Notes: generated by a model from the letters alone, not told the origin. 5,962 nt of DNA from Actinomycetota bacterium (GCA_003242605.1 QGUZ01000310.1:1-5962), one strand, 5' to 3'; shown: positions 1 through 5,906, numbered from the stretch's first letter. Made by a program: numbers and translations.

Positions 1-398
1 CCCAGCAGCCGCTGGGCGGTAAGGCCCAGTTCGGCGGCCAGCGGTTCGGTGAGATGGAGGTGTGGGCCCTGGAGGCGTACGGCGCGGCCTACGCTCTGCA
101 GGAGCTGCTCACCATCAAGTCCGACGACGTTCCGGGCCGGGTGAAGGTCTACGAGGCGCTCGTCAAGGGCGAGAACATCCCCGAGCCGGGCATCCCCGAG
201 TCCTTCAAGGTCCTCATGAAGGAGATGCAGTCCCTCTGCCTCAACGTGGAGGTGCTGTCCAAGGACGGCATGTCCATCGAGATGCGCGAGTCCGGTGAGG
301 ACGTGTTCCGCGCCGCGGAGGAACTCGGCATCGACCTGGCCCGCCGCCCGAACGAGGGTGCGACCGAGTCCTCGTCGTCGTCATCGTCGTCCTCCTGA
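1..398 (+). CDS. rpoB: RNA polymerase beta subunit RpoB, C-terminal end (5' partial)
   Basis: The reading frame is open from the left edge (first full codon at 3) to TGA at 396-398, giving the last 131 residues of RpoB. The segment GKAQFGGQRFGEMEVWALEA and the following YGAAYALQELLTIKSDD are hallmark C-terminal RpoB sequence; this part of beta packs against beta-prime in the polymerase core. PGIPESFKVLMKEMQSLCLN and the DVFRAAEELGIDL stretch match the actinobacterial C-terminus. The rifampicin-binding region lies upstream and is not visible. Two things are odd. The protein ends in nine consecutive serines, which I do not know from ordinary actinobacterial RpoB. The gene is also closed by a terminator, and no rpoC follows in the next 5.5 kb. 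This may be a stand-alone second rpoB copy, such as those known from Nonomuraea and Nocardia. The family assignment is certain; paralogue status is inferred. Confidence 0.97.
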   Translation, partial: QQPLGGKAQFGGQRFGEMEVWALEAYGAAYALQELLTIKSDDVPGRVKVYEALVKGENIPEPGIPESFKVLMKEMQSLCLNVEVLSKDGMSIEMRESGEDVFRAAEELGIDLARRPNEGATESSSSSSSSS

Positions 399-425
399 CC
401 CTGATCCGGGTCCGTGACGACCACC

Positions 426-466
426 GATCGGCCCGTCGGCCCCGCGCCGGCGGGCCGATCCGTTTT
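426..466 (+). terminator. Intrinsic terminator of rpoB
   Basis: Arms 426-440 and 446-460 form a 15-bp stem with one G-T wobble (436/450) around the 5-base loop cccgc. The stem is followed by cgtttt (461-466). It starts 28 bases after the rpoB stop and is oriented to end rpoB transcription. The T-run exists only in the plus direction, so it should not act on iclR. It makes read-through from rpoB into any downstream gene unlikely. Confidence 0.85.
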
Positions 467-900
467 CCCGGCGCTCCGTCGGCATGGAACGGAAAATGCG
501 GAGGCCGCGCGGTTCGCCCAGGTTTCGTCGCGGCGAGGTGCCGCGGTGCGGATCGTCGCCGCCGGATGAAGGGACCGGCTCCAGGGCGACGTTTTCCGGG
601 GTATTTCCGGTTTCGGTTTCGAGGACGTTCCGACCCGGTCTCGCGGGCGGCGGGGCCGGTGATTTTCCCGGTGTTTCCCGTTGTGCGGCCGTCGGCATGG
701 CGGCCGTTCTCCGGGTCCCGATGACGTCCGCTGGCAACGGGCAGGGGGAATCGCGGCCGGGGCGCGTGGCCGCGCGCCCGCCGGAGGCATGCCCGCACGC
801 GCGTCGACCGCGACGCGGGCCCCGACGCGTACCCTCGCGGGCCGCCTCCCTCAGAAAACTCGCCCGCTTTCAAACTCCTATTACCGTTTGCGTTTCCGGG
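467..900. other. Intergenic stretch with no supportable gene
   Basis: This lies between the rpoB terminator and the 3' end of the convergent iclR gene. Open frames exist on both strands, but they give low-complexity Arg/Pro/Gly-rich translations with no recognisable domain and poor start sites. Visible structure is limited. There is a 7-bp perfect hairpin with arms cgcgtcg (800-806) and cgacgcg (811-817), a loose recurrence of ttttccgg/tttccgg words between about 591 and 680, and a relatively AT-rich patch at 852-896 just past the iclR stop. None of these is a convincing promoter, RNA gene or terminator. Confidence 0.5.
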
Positions 901-1683
901 TCACCGCGCGGCGGATCCCGGGGAGAGGCGGTGCGACTCGCCGCCGCGCAGGCGGGACTGGGCGCGGGCGGCGGCCTGCAGCAGCGGCCCGGCCATCGCC
1001 TCGAGCTCGGGTCGCGTGCTGAGCCGGGCCCGCGGCATCACCACCGTGATCGCCGCGACCGGGTCGCCGCTCGCCAGCACCAGCGGCGCCGCGATCGCGC
1101 TGATCCGCGGGTCGGTCTCGCCGAGTGCGAAGGCCCAGCCGCGATGCCGGATGACGTGCAGCTCGCGCTCGAAGTCCCGCCAGGAACGGCGGGTGCCGTC
1201 CGCGGCGACGCTGAGCTTCCGGTCCGGGAAGCGGCGCAGCAGCCGGTCCGGCCGCTCCAGGGCGAGCATCGCCTTGCCGCCCGCGACCAGGTCGGCGGGG
1301 AAGACCCGGCCGAGGCGGGGACCGATGGCGCGGGGCGGGACCCCGGCCACGCTCTGCACGGTCCGGGCGTTGCGGCCCTCCAGGATCATCACGCCGATCG
1401 TCTCGCCGGTCTCCTCGTGCAGCTCGTGGACCACCTCGTCGACCGCGTCGCGCAACCGCACCGGGCGGGAGGCGAGCAGGGAGATCTCGTGGAGTGCCGG
1501 CCCGGGGACGTACGGCCCGCCCCGCACGTCCTGCCGGACGAACCCGGACCTGCGGCAGTTCGCCAGCACGCGGTGGGCGGTGGACGGCGCGACGTCGAGG
1601 GCGAGGGCGAGCTCGGTGACGCTGATCGAGCCGCGCTGCGCGACGAGGAGAACCGCCTGCAGAGCGTACTCCGCCGAGTTCAT
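901..1683 (-). CDS. IclR-family transcriptional regulator
   Basis: This 260-residue protein has the IclR layout. A winged helix-turn-helix spans about residues 4-60 (the ISVTELALALDVAPSTAHRVL segment is the recognition region). A linker follows, then an effector-binding domain from about 80 to 245 with the family signatures GGKAMLALERPD (135-146) and ISAIAAPLV (194-202). IclR proteins are dimeric regulators that often sense aromatic acids and control adjacent catabolic operons. This gene is divergent from the dioxygenase operon with 143 bases between them, so that operon is the obvious target. I chose the ATG at 1683 because it places the HTH at the normal distance from the N-terminus. The Shine-Dalgarno sequence is weak, and a GTG at 1701 (six residues longer) is a fair alternative. 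An ATG at 1788 would translate through the putative operators and is unlikely. Whether it activates or represses, and its ligand, cannot be read from sequence. Confidence 0.9.
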   Translation of the reverse strand: MNSAEYALQAVLLVAQRGSISVTELALALDVAPSTAHRVLANCRRSGFVRQDVRGGPYVPGPALHEISLLASRPVRLRDAVDEVVHELHEETGETIGVMILEGRNARTVQSVAGVPPRAIGPRLGRVFPADLVAGGKAMLALERPDRLLRRFPDRKLSVAADGTRRSWRDFERELHVIRHRGWAFALGETDPRISAIAAPLVLASGDPVAAITVVMPRARLSTRPELEAMAGPLLQAAARAQSRLRGGESHRLSPGSAAR

Positions 1684-1740
1684 AGCGTCAGTTTTTTCCA
1701 CATACGCGAAAAGCCCTAGCTCATTCTTGTCAGGCGGAAG

Positions 1741-1756
1741 TGTGACGTATATCACG
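1741..1756. promoter_or_regulatory. CRP/GlxR-like operator in the divergent promoter region
   Basis: The sequence TGTGACGTATATCACG has the half-sites TGTGA and TCAC(G) separated by six bases. It fits the actinobacterial GlxR/CRP pattern TGTGA-NN-TA-NN-TCACA at every fixed base except the last. It lies 57 bases upstream of the iclR start and 70 bases upstream of the dioxygenase start, so it could serve either promoter. A -35-like ttgtca (1727-1732) sits just upstream, but its spacing to the tatatc at 1748-1753 is only 15 bases, so I do not call a promoter. Binding by a CRP-type protein is inferred from the motif alone. Confidence 0.5.
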
Positions 1757-1760
1757 ACTT

Positions 1761-1787
1761 TGTGTCCGAATTCACCTGCCGGACACA
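1761..1787. promoter_or_regulatory. Perfect 8-bp inverted repeat, candidate IclR operator
   Basis: Arm tgtgtccg (1761-1768) is the exact reverse complement of cggacaca (1780-1787), with an 11-base spacer. Arm centres are about 19 bases apart, close to two helical turns, which suits a dimeric regulator. It sits between the divergent iclR and dioxygenase genes, four bases from the CRP-like site, where an autoregulating IclR protein would be expected to bind. An RNA hairpin in the operon leader is the alternative. No IclR consensus was matched, so the assignment rests on position and symmetry. Confidence 0.4.
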
Positions 1788-1794
1788 CGGGACT

Positions 1795-1812
1795 ACCCGC
1801 TGTCGCGCGGGT
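1795..1812 (+). repeat. Small hairpin just upstream of the dioxygenase ribosome-binding site
   Basis: Arms acccgc (1795-1800) and gcgggt (1807-1812) are perfect complements around the 6-base loop tgtcgc. The hairpin ends four bases before the strong Shine-Dalgarno sequence gaggagg (1816-1822). It could shape access to the ribosome-binding site in the operon leader, but a 6-bp GC stem is common by chance in DNA of this composition. Confidence 0.25.
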
Positions 1813-1826
1813 GGCGAGGAGGTGTC

Positions 1827-3272
1827 ATGGTCAGATTCCCGCCGCCGAAGGATCCGTTCGACGCCCCGATGCGGGTCGAGGCCGACATCCGCGGAGTTCA
1901 GGTGACCCAGGGCGAGGTGCCCGAGCACCTCGACGGGATCTACTACCGGTGCGTCTCCGACCGGCAGTGGCCGTCGTACGTGGAGAACGACCTGGAGCTG
2001 TTCAACAGCGACGGCATGATCATCTCGTTCCGGTTCCACAAGGGCCGGGTCGACTTCAAGAGCCGGTACGTGCGCACCCCGCGATTCGTCGCCGAGGAGA
2101 AGGCCGGGCGCGCGCTGTTCGGCGCCTACCGCAACCCGTTCGACGACGACCCGTCCGTGGCCGGCATCAGCCGCGGCCTGGCGAACACGAACGTCTTCTA
2201 CCACGGCGGCAAGCTGTACGCGTCGAAGGAGGACTCGCCGCCGATCCTGCTCGACCCGATCACGCTGGAGACGATCGGCGAGTACGACTTCGAGGGCGCG
2301 CTCACCTCGCGCACCTCGACCGCGCACCCGAAGTTCGACCCGATCACCGGCGAGATGGTGTTCTTCGGGTACGAGGCGAAGGGGCCGGGCACGCCGGACA
2401 TCGCCTACTACGAGGCCGACGCGTCCGGGCGGATCATCCACGAGGCCTGGCTCGAGGCGCCGTACACGAGCATGGTGCACGACTGGGCCGTCACCCAGAA
2501 CTTCGTGGTCTTCCCGATCATCCCGCTGCGCAGCGACATCGAGTGGATCAAGCAGGGCCGGTCGTACTTCCAGTGGGACCCGTACGAGGACGTCTACCTC
2601 GGCGTGATGCCGCGCAAGGGCACCGCCAAGGACCTGCGCTGGTACCGGGGCTCGAACCGGTTCGCCAGCCACATCATGGGCGCCTACGACGACGGCCGGT
2701 ACATCTACATCGACACCCCGGTCGGCCAGACCAACTACTTCCCGTGGTTCCCCGACATCACCGGCGCGCCGTACGACCCGGAGCGGTCGAAGGGCTACCT
2801 GTCCCGGTGGACGATCGACACCCAGGGCGAGTCCGACGGGTTCACCGAGACCCGGCTGTGCGACCTGCCCGGCGAGTTCCCCCGCATGGACGACCGGCAG
2901 GAGACGCTGCCGTACCACTGGGGCATCATGCTCCTCACCGACGGGCCCGGCCGCGTCGCCCCCGGCGGCGGCTTCCGCTGGCTGATGGGCATCGACCTGA
3001 AGACCGGGCGCAAGCAGATCTACTACCCGGGCGACAACTGCACGCTCGGTGAGGCGATCTTCGTCCCGGCGGCGCCGGACGCCCCGCCCGGCGTGGGCTA
3101 CGTGTTCACCGTGGTGGCCCGCCGCGCCGAGATGCGCAGCGACCTCGTCATCCTCGACGCCCAGCACATCGACGGGGAACCGGTGTGCACGCTCTCCCTC
3201 CCCATGCGCATCCGCATGGGCGTGCACGGCAACTGGGTGTCGGCCGAGGAGCTCGCCCGCCGCACCGCCTGA
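1827..3272 (+). CDS. Lignostilbene dioxygenase-type carotenoid cleavage oxygenase
   Basis: This 481-residue protein is a seven-bladed propeller, non-haem iron dioxygenase that cleaves an interphenyl or polyene double bond to two carbonyl products. The four iron-ligand histidines are evident: H167 (TAHPKFDP), H218 (MVHDW), H282 (FASHIMGAYDDG) and H467 (MGVHGNW). Second-shell glutamates are probably E135, E350 and E409. NPFDDDPSVAGISRGLANTN (103-122) is typical of the bacterial stilbene-cleaving branch. F59, Y101 and K134 occupy the positions reported in Sphingomonas LsdA to contact the substrate's 4-hydroxyphenyl ring, with Lys134 catalytically essential. The match in residue numbering is from memory. 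There is no signal peptide or membrane segment, so it is probably cytoplasmic. The start has a strong gaggagg four bases upstream. It is the first gene of the operon, divergent from iclR. A 4-hydroxystilbene substrate is the likely inference; an apocarotenoid is less likely. Confidence 0.92.
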   Translation: MVRFPPPKDPFDAPMRVEADIRGVQVTQGEVPEHLDGIYYRCVSDRQWPSYVENDLELFNSDGMIISFRFHKGRVDFKSRYVRTPRFVAEEKAGRALFGAYRNPFDDDPSVAGISRGLANTNVFYHGGKLYASKEDSPPILLDPITLETIGEYDFEGALTSRTSTAHPKFDPITGEMVFFGYEAKGPGTPDIAYYEADASGRIIHEAWLEAPYTSMVHDWAVTQNFVVFPIIPLRSDIEWIKQGRSYFQWDPYEDVYLGVMPRKGTAKDLRWYRGSNRFASHIMGAYDDGRYIYIDTPVGQTNYFPWFPDITGAPYDPERSKGYLSRWTIDTQGESDGFTETRLCDLPGEFPRMDDRQETLPYHWGIMLLTDGPGRVAPGGGFRWLMGIDLKTGRKQIYYPGDNCTLGEAIFVPAAPDAPPGVGYVFTVVARRAEMRSDLVILDAQHIDGEPVCTLSLPMRIRMGVHGNWVSAEELARRTA

Positions 3273-3344
3273 GCCGGGCCGTACCCGCTCCCCTTCCCCC
3301 TTCACCTCTCCACTCCCCACCGCCCCTATCGGAAGGACCGCTTC
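3273..3344 (+). other. Pyrimidine-rich spacer before the NTF2-like gene
   Basis: This is the only real gap inside the operon. Positions 3288-3330 hold 43 bases with a single G and 38 pyrimidines, a marked C-over-G bubble against the balanced surroundings. It is followed by the Shine-Dalgarno ggaagga (3331-3337), seven bases before the ATG at 3345. C-rich, G-poor, unstructured RNA is what Rho prefers, so the tract could set polarity between the dioxygenase and the downstream genes. It could equally be a plain unstructured leader that keeps the ribosome-binding site open. No intrinsic terminator is visible. Confidence 0.4.
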
Positions 3345-4052
3345 ATGACCGAGGACGACCTCAGGGCCACCGTCGCCGACCTCGCCCACCGCGTCGCCGT
3401 GCTCGAGGCCCAGCAGGCGATCCGCCGGCTGCAGCACGCCTACGGCTACTACCTCGACAAGTGCCACTACCGCGAGGTGACCCAGCTGTTCAGCGACGAC
3501 GGCGAGGTCTATTTCTGCGGCGGCCTCTACAAGGGCCGGGCCGGCATCGAGCGGCTGTACATCGGCCGGTTCGGGCAGCGGTTCGTGCGCGGGCACAACG
3601 GGCCCATGGTCGGCTTCCTGCTCGACCACCCGCAGCTGCAGGACGTGATCACCGTCTCCCCCGACCTGAAGACCGCCCGGGGCCGGTTCCGCAGCGTCAT
3701 GCAGGCCGGCCTGCACAAGTCCGTGCGGGACACTTTCCCCGGCAAGGTCAGCTACGAGCAGTGGTGGGAAGGCGGCGTCTACGAGAACCGGTACGTCAAC
3801 GAGAACGGCGTGTGGAAGTTCCAGCGCCTGGAGTACCGGCCGGTCTGGCACGGCGAGTACGCCAAGGGCTGGGCGAACACCGACCCCGCGACCGCGGTGA
3901 TCCCGACCCGGACCTACCCGGACGACCCGTACGGGCCGGACGAGATCATCGGGGACTTCGCCCTGTTCCCGAACACCGACACGATCCCGTTCCACTACCC
4001 GCACCCGGTCACCGGGCAGGAGTGGGACCCCGCGGCCGGGAAGGCGATCTGA
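3345..4052 (+). CDS. NTF2/SnoaL-like protein, possible LdpA/PcfL-type formaldehyde lyase
   Basis: This 235-residue protein has an NTF2-like cone fold (SnoaL-like group). The N-terminal helix (about 5-31, LRATVADLAHRVAVLEAQQA) looks amphipathic and perhaps coiled. It is followed by the typical YGYYLDKCHYREVTQLFSDD segment (33-52), the GRAGIERL helix (64-71), and strands ending in WWEGGVYENRYVNENGVWKF (140-159). About 75 residues past the core fold, rich in Pro, Asp and Tyr, make it much longer than a usual 130-150 residue SnoaL domain. Relatives from lignin-degrading sphingomonads (LdpA, PcfL) are NTF2-fold lyases that release formaldehyde from diaryl propanoids to give stilbenes, the substrate of the enzyme encoded just upstream. 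The neighbourhood makes that role attractive. I cannot confirm catalytic residues from memory, so the activity is inferred. The Shine-Dalgarno ggaagga supports the start. Its TGA shares one base with the next ATG. Confidence 0.85.
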   Translation: MTEDDLRATVADLAHRVAVLEAQQAIRRLQHAYGYYLDKCHYREVTQLFSDDGEVYFCGGLYKGRAGIERLYIGRFGQRFVRGHNGPMVGFLLDHPQLQDVITVSPDLKTARGRFRSVMQAGLHKSVRDTFPGKVSYEQWWEGGVYENRYVNENGVWKFQRLEYRPVWHGEYAKGWANTDPATAVIPTRTYPDDPYGPDEIIGDFALFPNTDTIPFHYPHPVTGQEWDPAAGKAI

Positions 4053-5140
4053 TGGCCGCGGCCCCGCTCACCACCGGCGGCGAGGTCGGCTACCTGCGCA
4101 TCGCCACCGAGGAGGCGTACGCGCCGGCCGAGATGCTCGACCTCTACCGCGAGCTGCTCGACGAGCCGGACGTCGACCCCGGCTTCGCCAGCCTCATGGG
4201 CTTCTACCTGCGCAGCGACGCCGAGCGGCCGGCGGCGATCCGGCGCAAGCTCTCCGACGTGGGCGAGGAACGGCTCGCCGACATGGACGCGGCCGGGATC
4301 GACCACGCGATCCTCTCCCTCACCGCGCCCGGCACCCAGGTGCTCGACCCGGCCCGGGCGCGGGAGATCGCGCAGCTCGCCAACGAGCGCATCGCCGAGG
4401 CGTGCCGCGCCCACCCGGACCGGTTCTCCGGGCTCGCCGCGGTCGGCTTCGAGGACGCGCCGTCCGCGGTCGCCGAGCTGGAGCGCGGCGTGACGGAGCT
4501 CGGCCTCAAGGGCCTGGTGTGCAACTCGCACATCCGCGGCCACTACCTCGACGAGGAGCGCTTCCACCCGATCCTCGAGGCGGCCGAGGCGCTCGACGTG
4601 CCGATCTACCTCCACCCGCAGACCCCGCCGCGGGACATGATCCGGCCGATGCTCGAGGCCGGGCTCGACGGGGCGATCTTCGGCTTCGGGGTGGAGACCG
4701 GCATGCACCTGCTGCGCATGATCGTGCGCGGGGTGTTCGACCGGTTCCCGAACCTGCGGGTCGTCGTCGGCCACCTCGGCGAGGCGCTGCCGTTCTGGCT
4801 CTACCGGCTCGACTACATGCACGCCGCGCAGCAGCGGGCCAACCGCTACCAGGGCAACCCGCGGCTCGAGCTCACGGTGAGCGAGTACCTGCGGCGGAAC
4901 GTCTGGATCACCACGAGCGGCATGGCGTGGGCCCCGGCGATCATGTTCTGCCGCGAGGTGCTCGGCCCCGACCGGGTGATGTACGCGATGGACTACCCCT
5001 ACCAGTACGTCCCGGACGAGGTGCGGGCCCAGGACGCGCTCCCGCTGCCGCTGCCCGAGCTGCGGCGGTTCTACGAGACCAACGCGATCGAGGTGTTCCG
5101 GCTCGACCTGAAGGGCACGGCGGAGGCCGGGGATGGCTGA
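4052..5140 (+). CDS. ligW: Amidohydrolase-family decarboxylase, LigW (5-carboxyvanillate decarboxylase) type
   Basis: This 362-residue TIM-barrel metalloenzyme belongs to the ACMSD/gamma-resorcylate decarboxylase group. LigW removes the 5-carboxyl group of 5-carboxyvanillate to give vanillate. Likely metal ligands are E20 (IATEEAY), H188 (YLHP) and D314 (AMDYP). H241 (VGHLGEA) and R252 (LYRLDY) are likely active-site residues. The ligand numbers agree with Novosphingobium LigW as I remember it. Long stretches such as EAGLDGAIFGFGVETGMHLL (202-221) and DRVMYAMDYPYQYVPDEVRA (307-326) also closely resemble LigW. The usual E-x-H ligand pair of resorcylate decarboxylases is E-x-A here, as in LigW. 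The start shares one base with the upstream stop (TGATG) and the tail overlaps the next gene by eight bases, so translation is probably coupled. A different ortho-hydroxy aromatic acid as substrate remains possible. Confidence 0.88.
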   Translation: MAAAPLTTGGEVGYLRIATEEAYAPAEMLDLYRELLDEPDVDPGFASLMGFYLRSDAERPAAIRRKLSDVGEERLADMDAAGIDHAILSLTAPGTQVLDPARAREIAQLANERIAEACRAHPDRFSGLAAVGFEDAPSAVAELERGVTELGLKGLVCNSHIRGHYLDEERFHPILEAAEALDVPIYLHPQTPPRDMIRPMLEAGLDGAIFGFGVETGMHLLRMIVRGVFDRFPNLRVVVGHLGEALPFWLYRLDYMHAAQQRANRYQGNPRLELTVSEYLRRNVWITTSGMAWAPAIMFCREVLGPDRVMYAMDYPYQYVPDEVRAQDALPLPLPELRRFYETNAIEVFRLDLKGTAEAGDG

Positions 5141-5906
5141 CCGGGCGCCGCTGCTGGACGTCCGCGACGTGCACGTGCGGTTCGGCGGCATCACCGCGCT
5201 CGCCGGCGTCGGCTTCACCGTCGGCGAGGGCGAGATCTGCGGGCTGATCGGCCCGAACGGCGCGGGCAAGACCACCATGCTCAACGTGCTCAGCGGCATC
5301 TACCGGGCCGACTCGGGCCGGGTGACGTTCGCCGGGCGGGACCTGCTCGGCCTGCCCCCGCACCGCATCGGCCCGGCGGGCGTGGCGCGGACGTTCCAGA
5401 ACCTGGCGCTCTTCCCCACCATGACGGTCCTGGAGAACGTCATGGTGGGGGCCCACCCGGCCTGCCGGGGCAACTGGCTCACGTCGCTCCTGCCGGGCTA
5501 CACCGCCCGGTCGGAGCGACGGGCCACCGCCGAGGCGCTCCGCGTCCTCGACCTGCTCGGCCTCGCCGGCGTCGCGCTGCACCGGGTCACCGACCTGCCG
5601 TACGGCACGATGAAGCGGGTCGAGCTCGCCCGGGCGCTCGTGCTCCGGCCCCGGCTGCTGCTGCTCGACGAGCCCGCGGGCGGCCTCAACCACGACGAGG
5701 TGGCCGAGCTCGGCGAGCTGATCGTACGGCTCCGCGACACGTTCGGCGTCGCCGTGCTCCTCGTCGAGCACCACATGCGGCTCGTCATGGGCATCAGCGA
5801 CCGGGTCGTGGTGCTCGCCTCGGGGCGGCGCATCGCCGCCGGCCCGCCCGCCGAGGCGCAGCGCGACCCCGAGGTGATCGCCGCCTACCTGGGGAGCCCG
5901 GCATGA
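5133..5906 (+). CDS. livG: LivG-type ABC transporter ATPase (HAAT family)
   Basis: This 257-residue ATP-binding subunit belongs to a branched-chain amino acid/amide-type (HAAT) importer. Motifs in order are Walker A GPNGAGKT (40-47), Q-loop Q89 (ARTFQN), a LivG-style signature LPYGTMKRVELARAL (155-169) in place of LSGGQ, Walker B LLLLDEP (175-181, E180 catalytic), and H-loop H213 (VEHHM). Length is normal for LivG. The signature differs from the common YGQQRR, and the residue after the switch histidine is His where Asp is usual. It overlaps the decarboxylase gene by eight bases with ggagg six bases before its ATG, and overlaps the next gene by ATGA, so it belongs to the catabolic operon. HAAT importers are known to carry aromatic acids as well as amino acids. 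Given the neighbours, uptake of an aromatic substrate is inferred. Permease and binding-protein genes should lie beyond the right edge. Confidence 0.93.
   Translation: MADRAPLLDVRDVHVRFGGITALAGVGFTVGEGEICGLIGPNGAGKTTMLNVLSGIYRADSGRVTFAGRDLLGLPPHRIGPAGVARTFQNLALFPTMTVLENVMVGAHPACRGNWLTSLLPGYTARSERRATAEALRVLDLLGLAGVALHRVTDLPYGTMKRVELARALVLRPRLLLLDEPAGGLNHDEVAELGELIVRLRDTFGVAVLLVEHHMRLVMGISDRVVVLASGRRIAAGPPAEAQRDPEVIAAYLGSPA

Noticed and set aside
800..817. 7-bp hairpin cgcgtcg/cgacgcg as an iclR terminator
   Set aside because: There is no T-run on the minus strand after it, it lies more than 80 bases beyond the iclR stop, and such GC stems are expected by chance here.
241..873. Minus-strand frame starting with TTG at 873, which might be a gene in the gap downstream of iclR
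   Set aside because: The start codon is almost on top of its only purine-rich element, the translation is low-complexity, and it runs antisense into rpoB.
484..1719. Long plus-strand frame of 411 codons covering the intergenic stretch and the antisense of iclR
   Set aside because: The Arg/Gly/Pro-rich translation has no domain, and it is the shadow of a well-supported IclR gene on the other strand.
1684..1788. Extended IclR start at ATG 1788
   Set aside because: It would add 35 residues of no family character and translate through both candidate operators, leaving almost no promoter space.
1827..3272. Carotenoid or retinal biosynthesis role for the oxygenase
   Set aside because: No carotenoid genes lie nearby. 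The LsdA-type Phe59/Tyr101/Lys134 set and the aromatic-decarboxylase neighbour favour a stilbene substrate.
1752..4004. 750-codon minus-strand frame opposite the dioxygenase and NTF2-like genes
   Set aside because: Long antisense frames are common opposite GC-biased genes. The translation is a Val/Leu/Arg/His/Asp-rich shadow with no family features.
3185..4051. N-terminal extension of the decarboxylase frame back to 3185
   Set aside because: It is an out-of-frame reading of the NTF2-like gene. LigW-type homology starts at the ATG at 4052 (TTGGEVGYLRIATEE).
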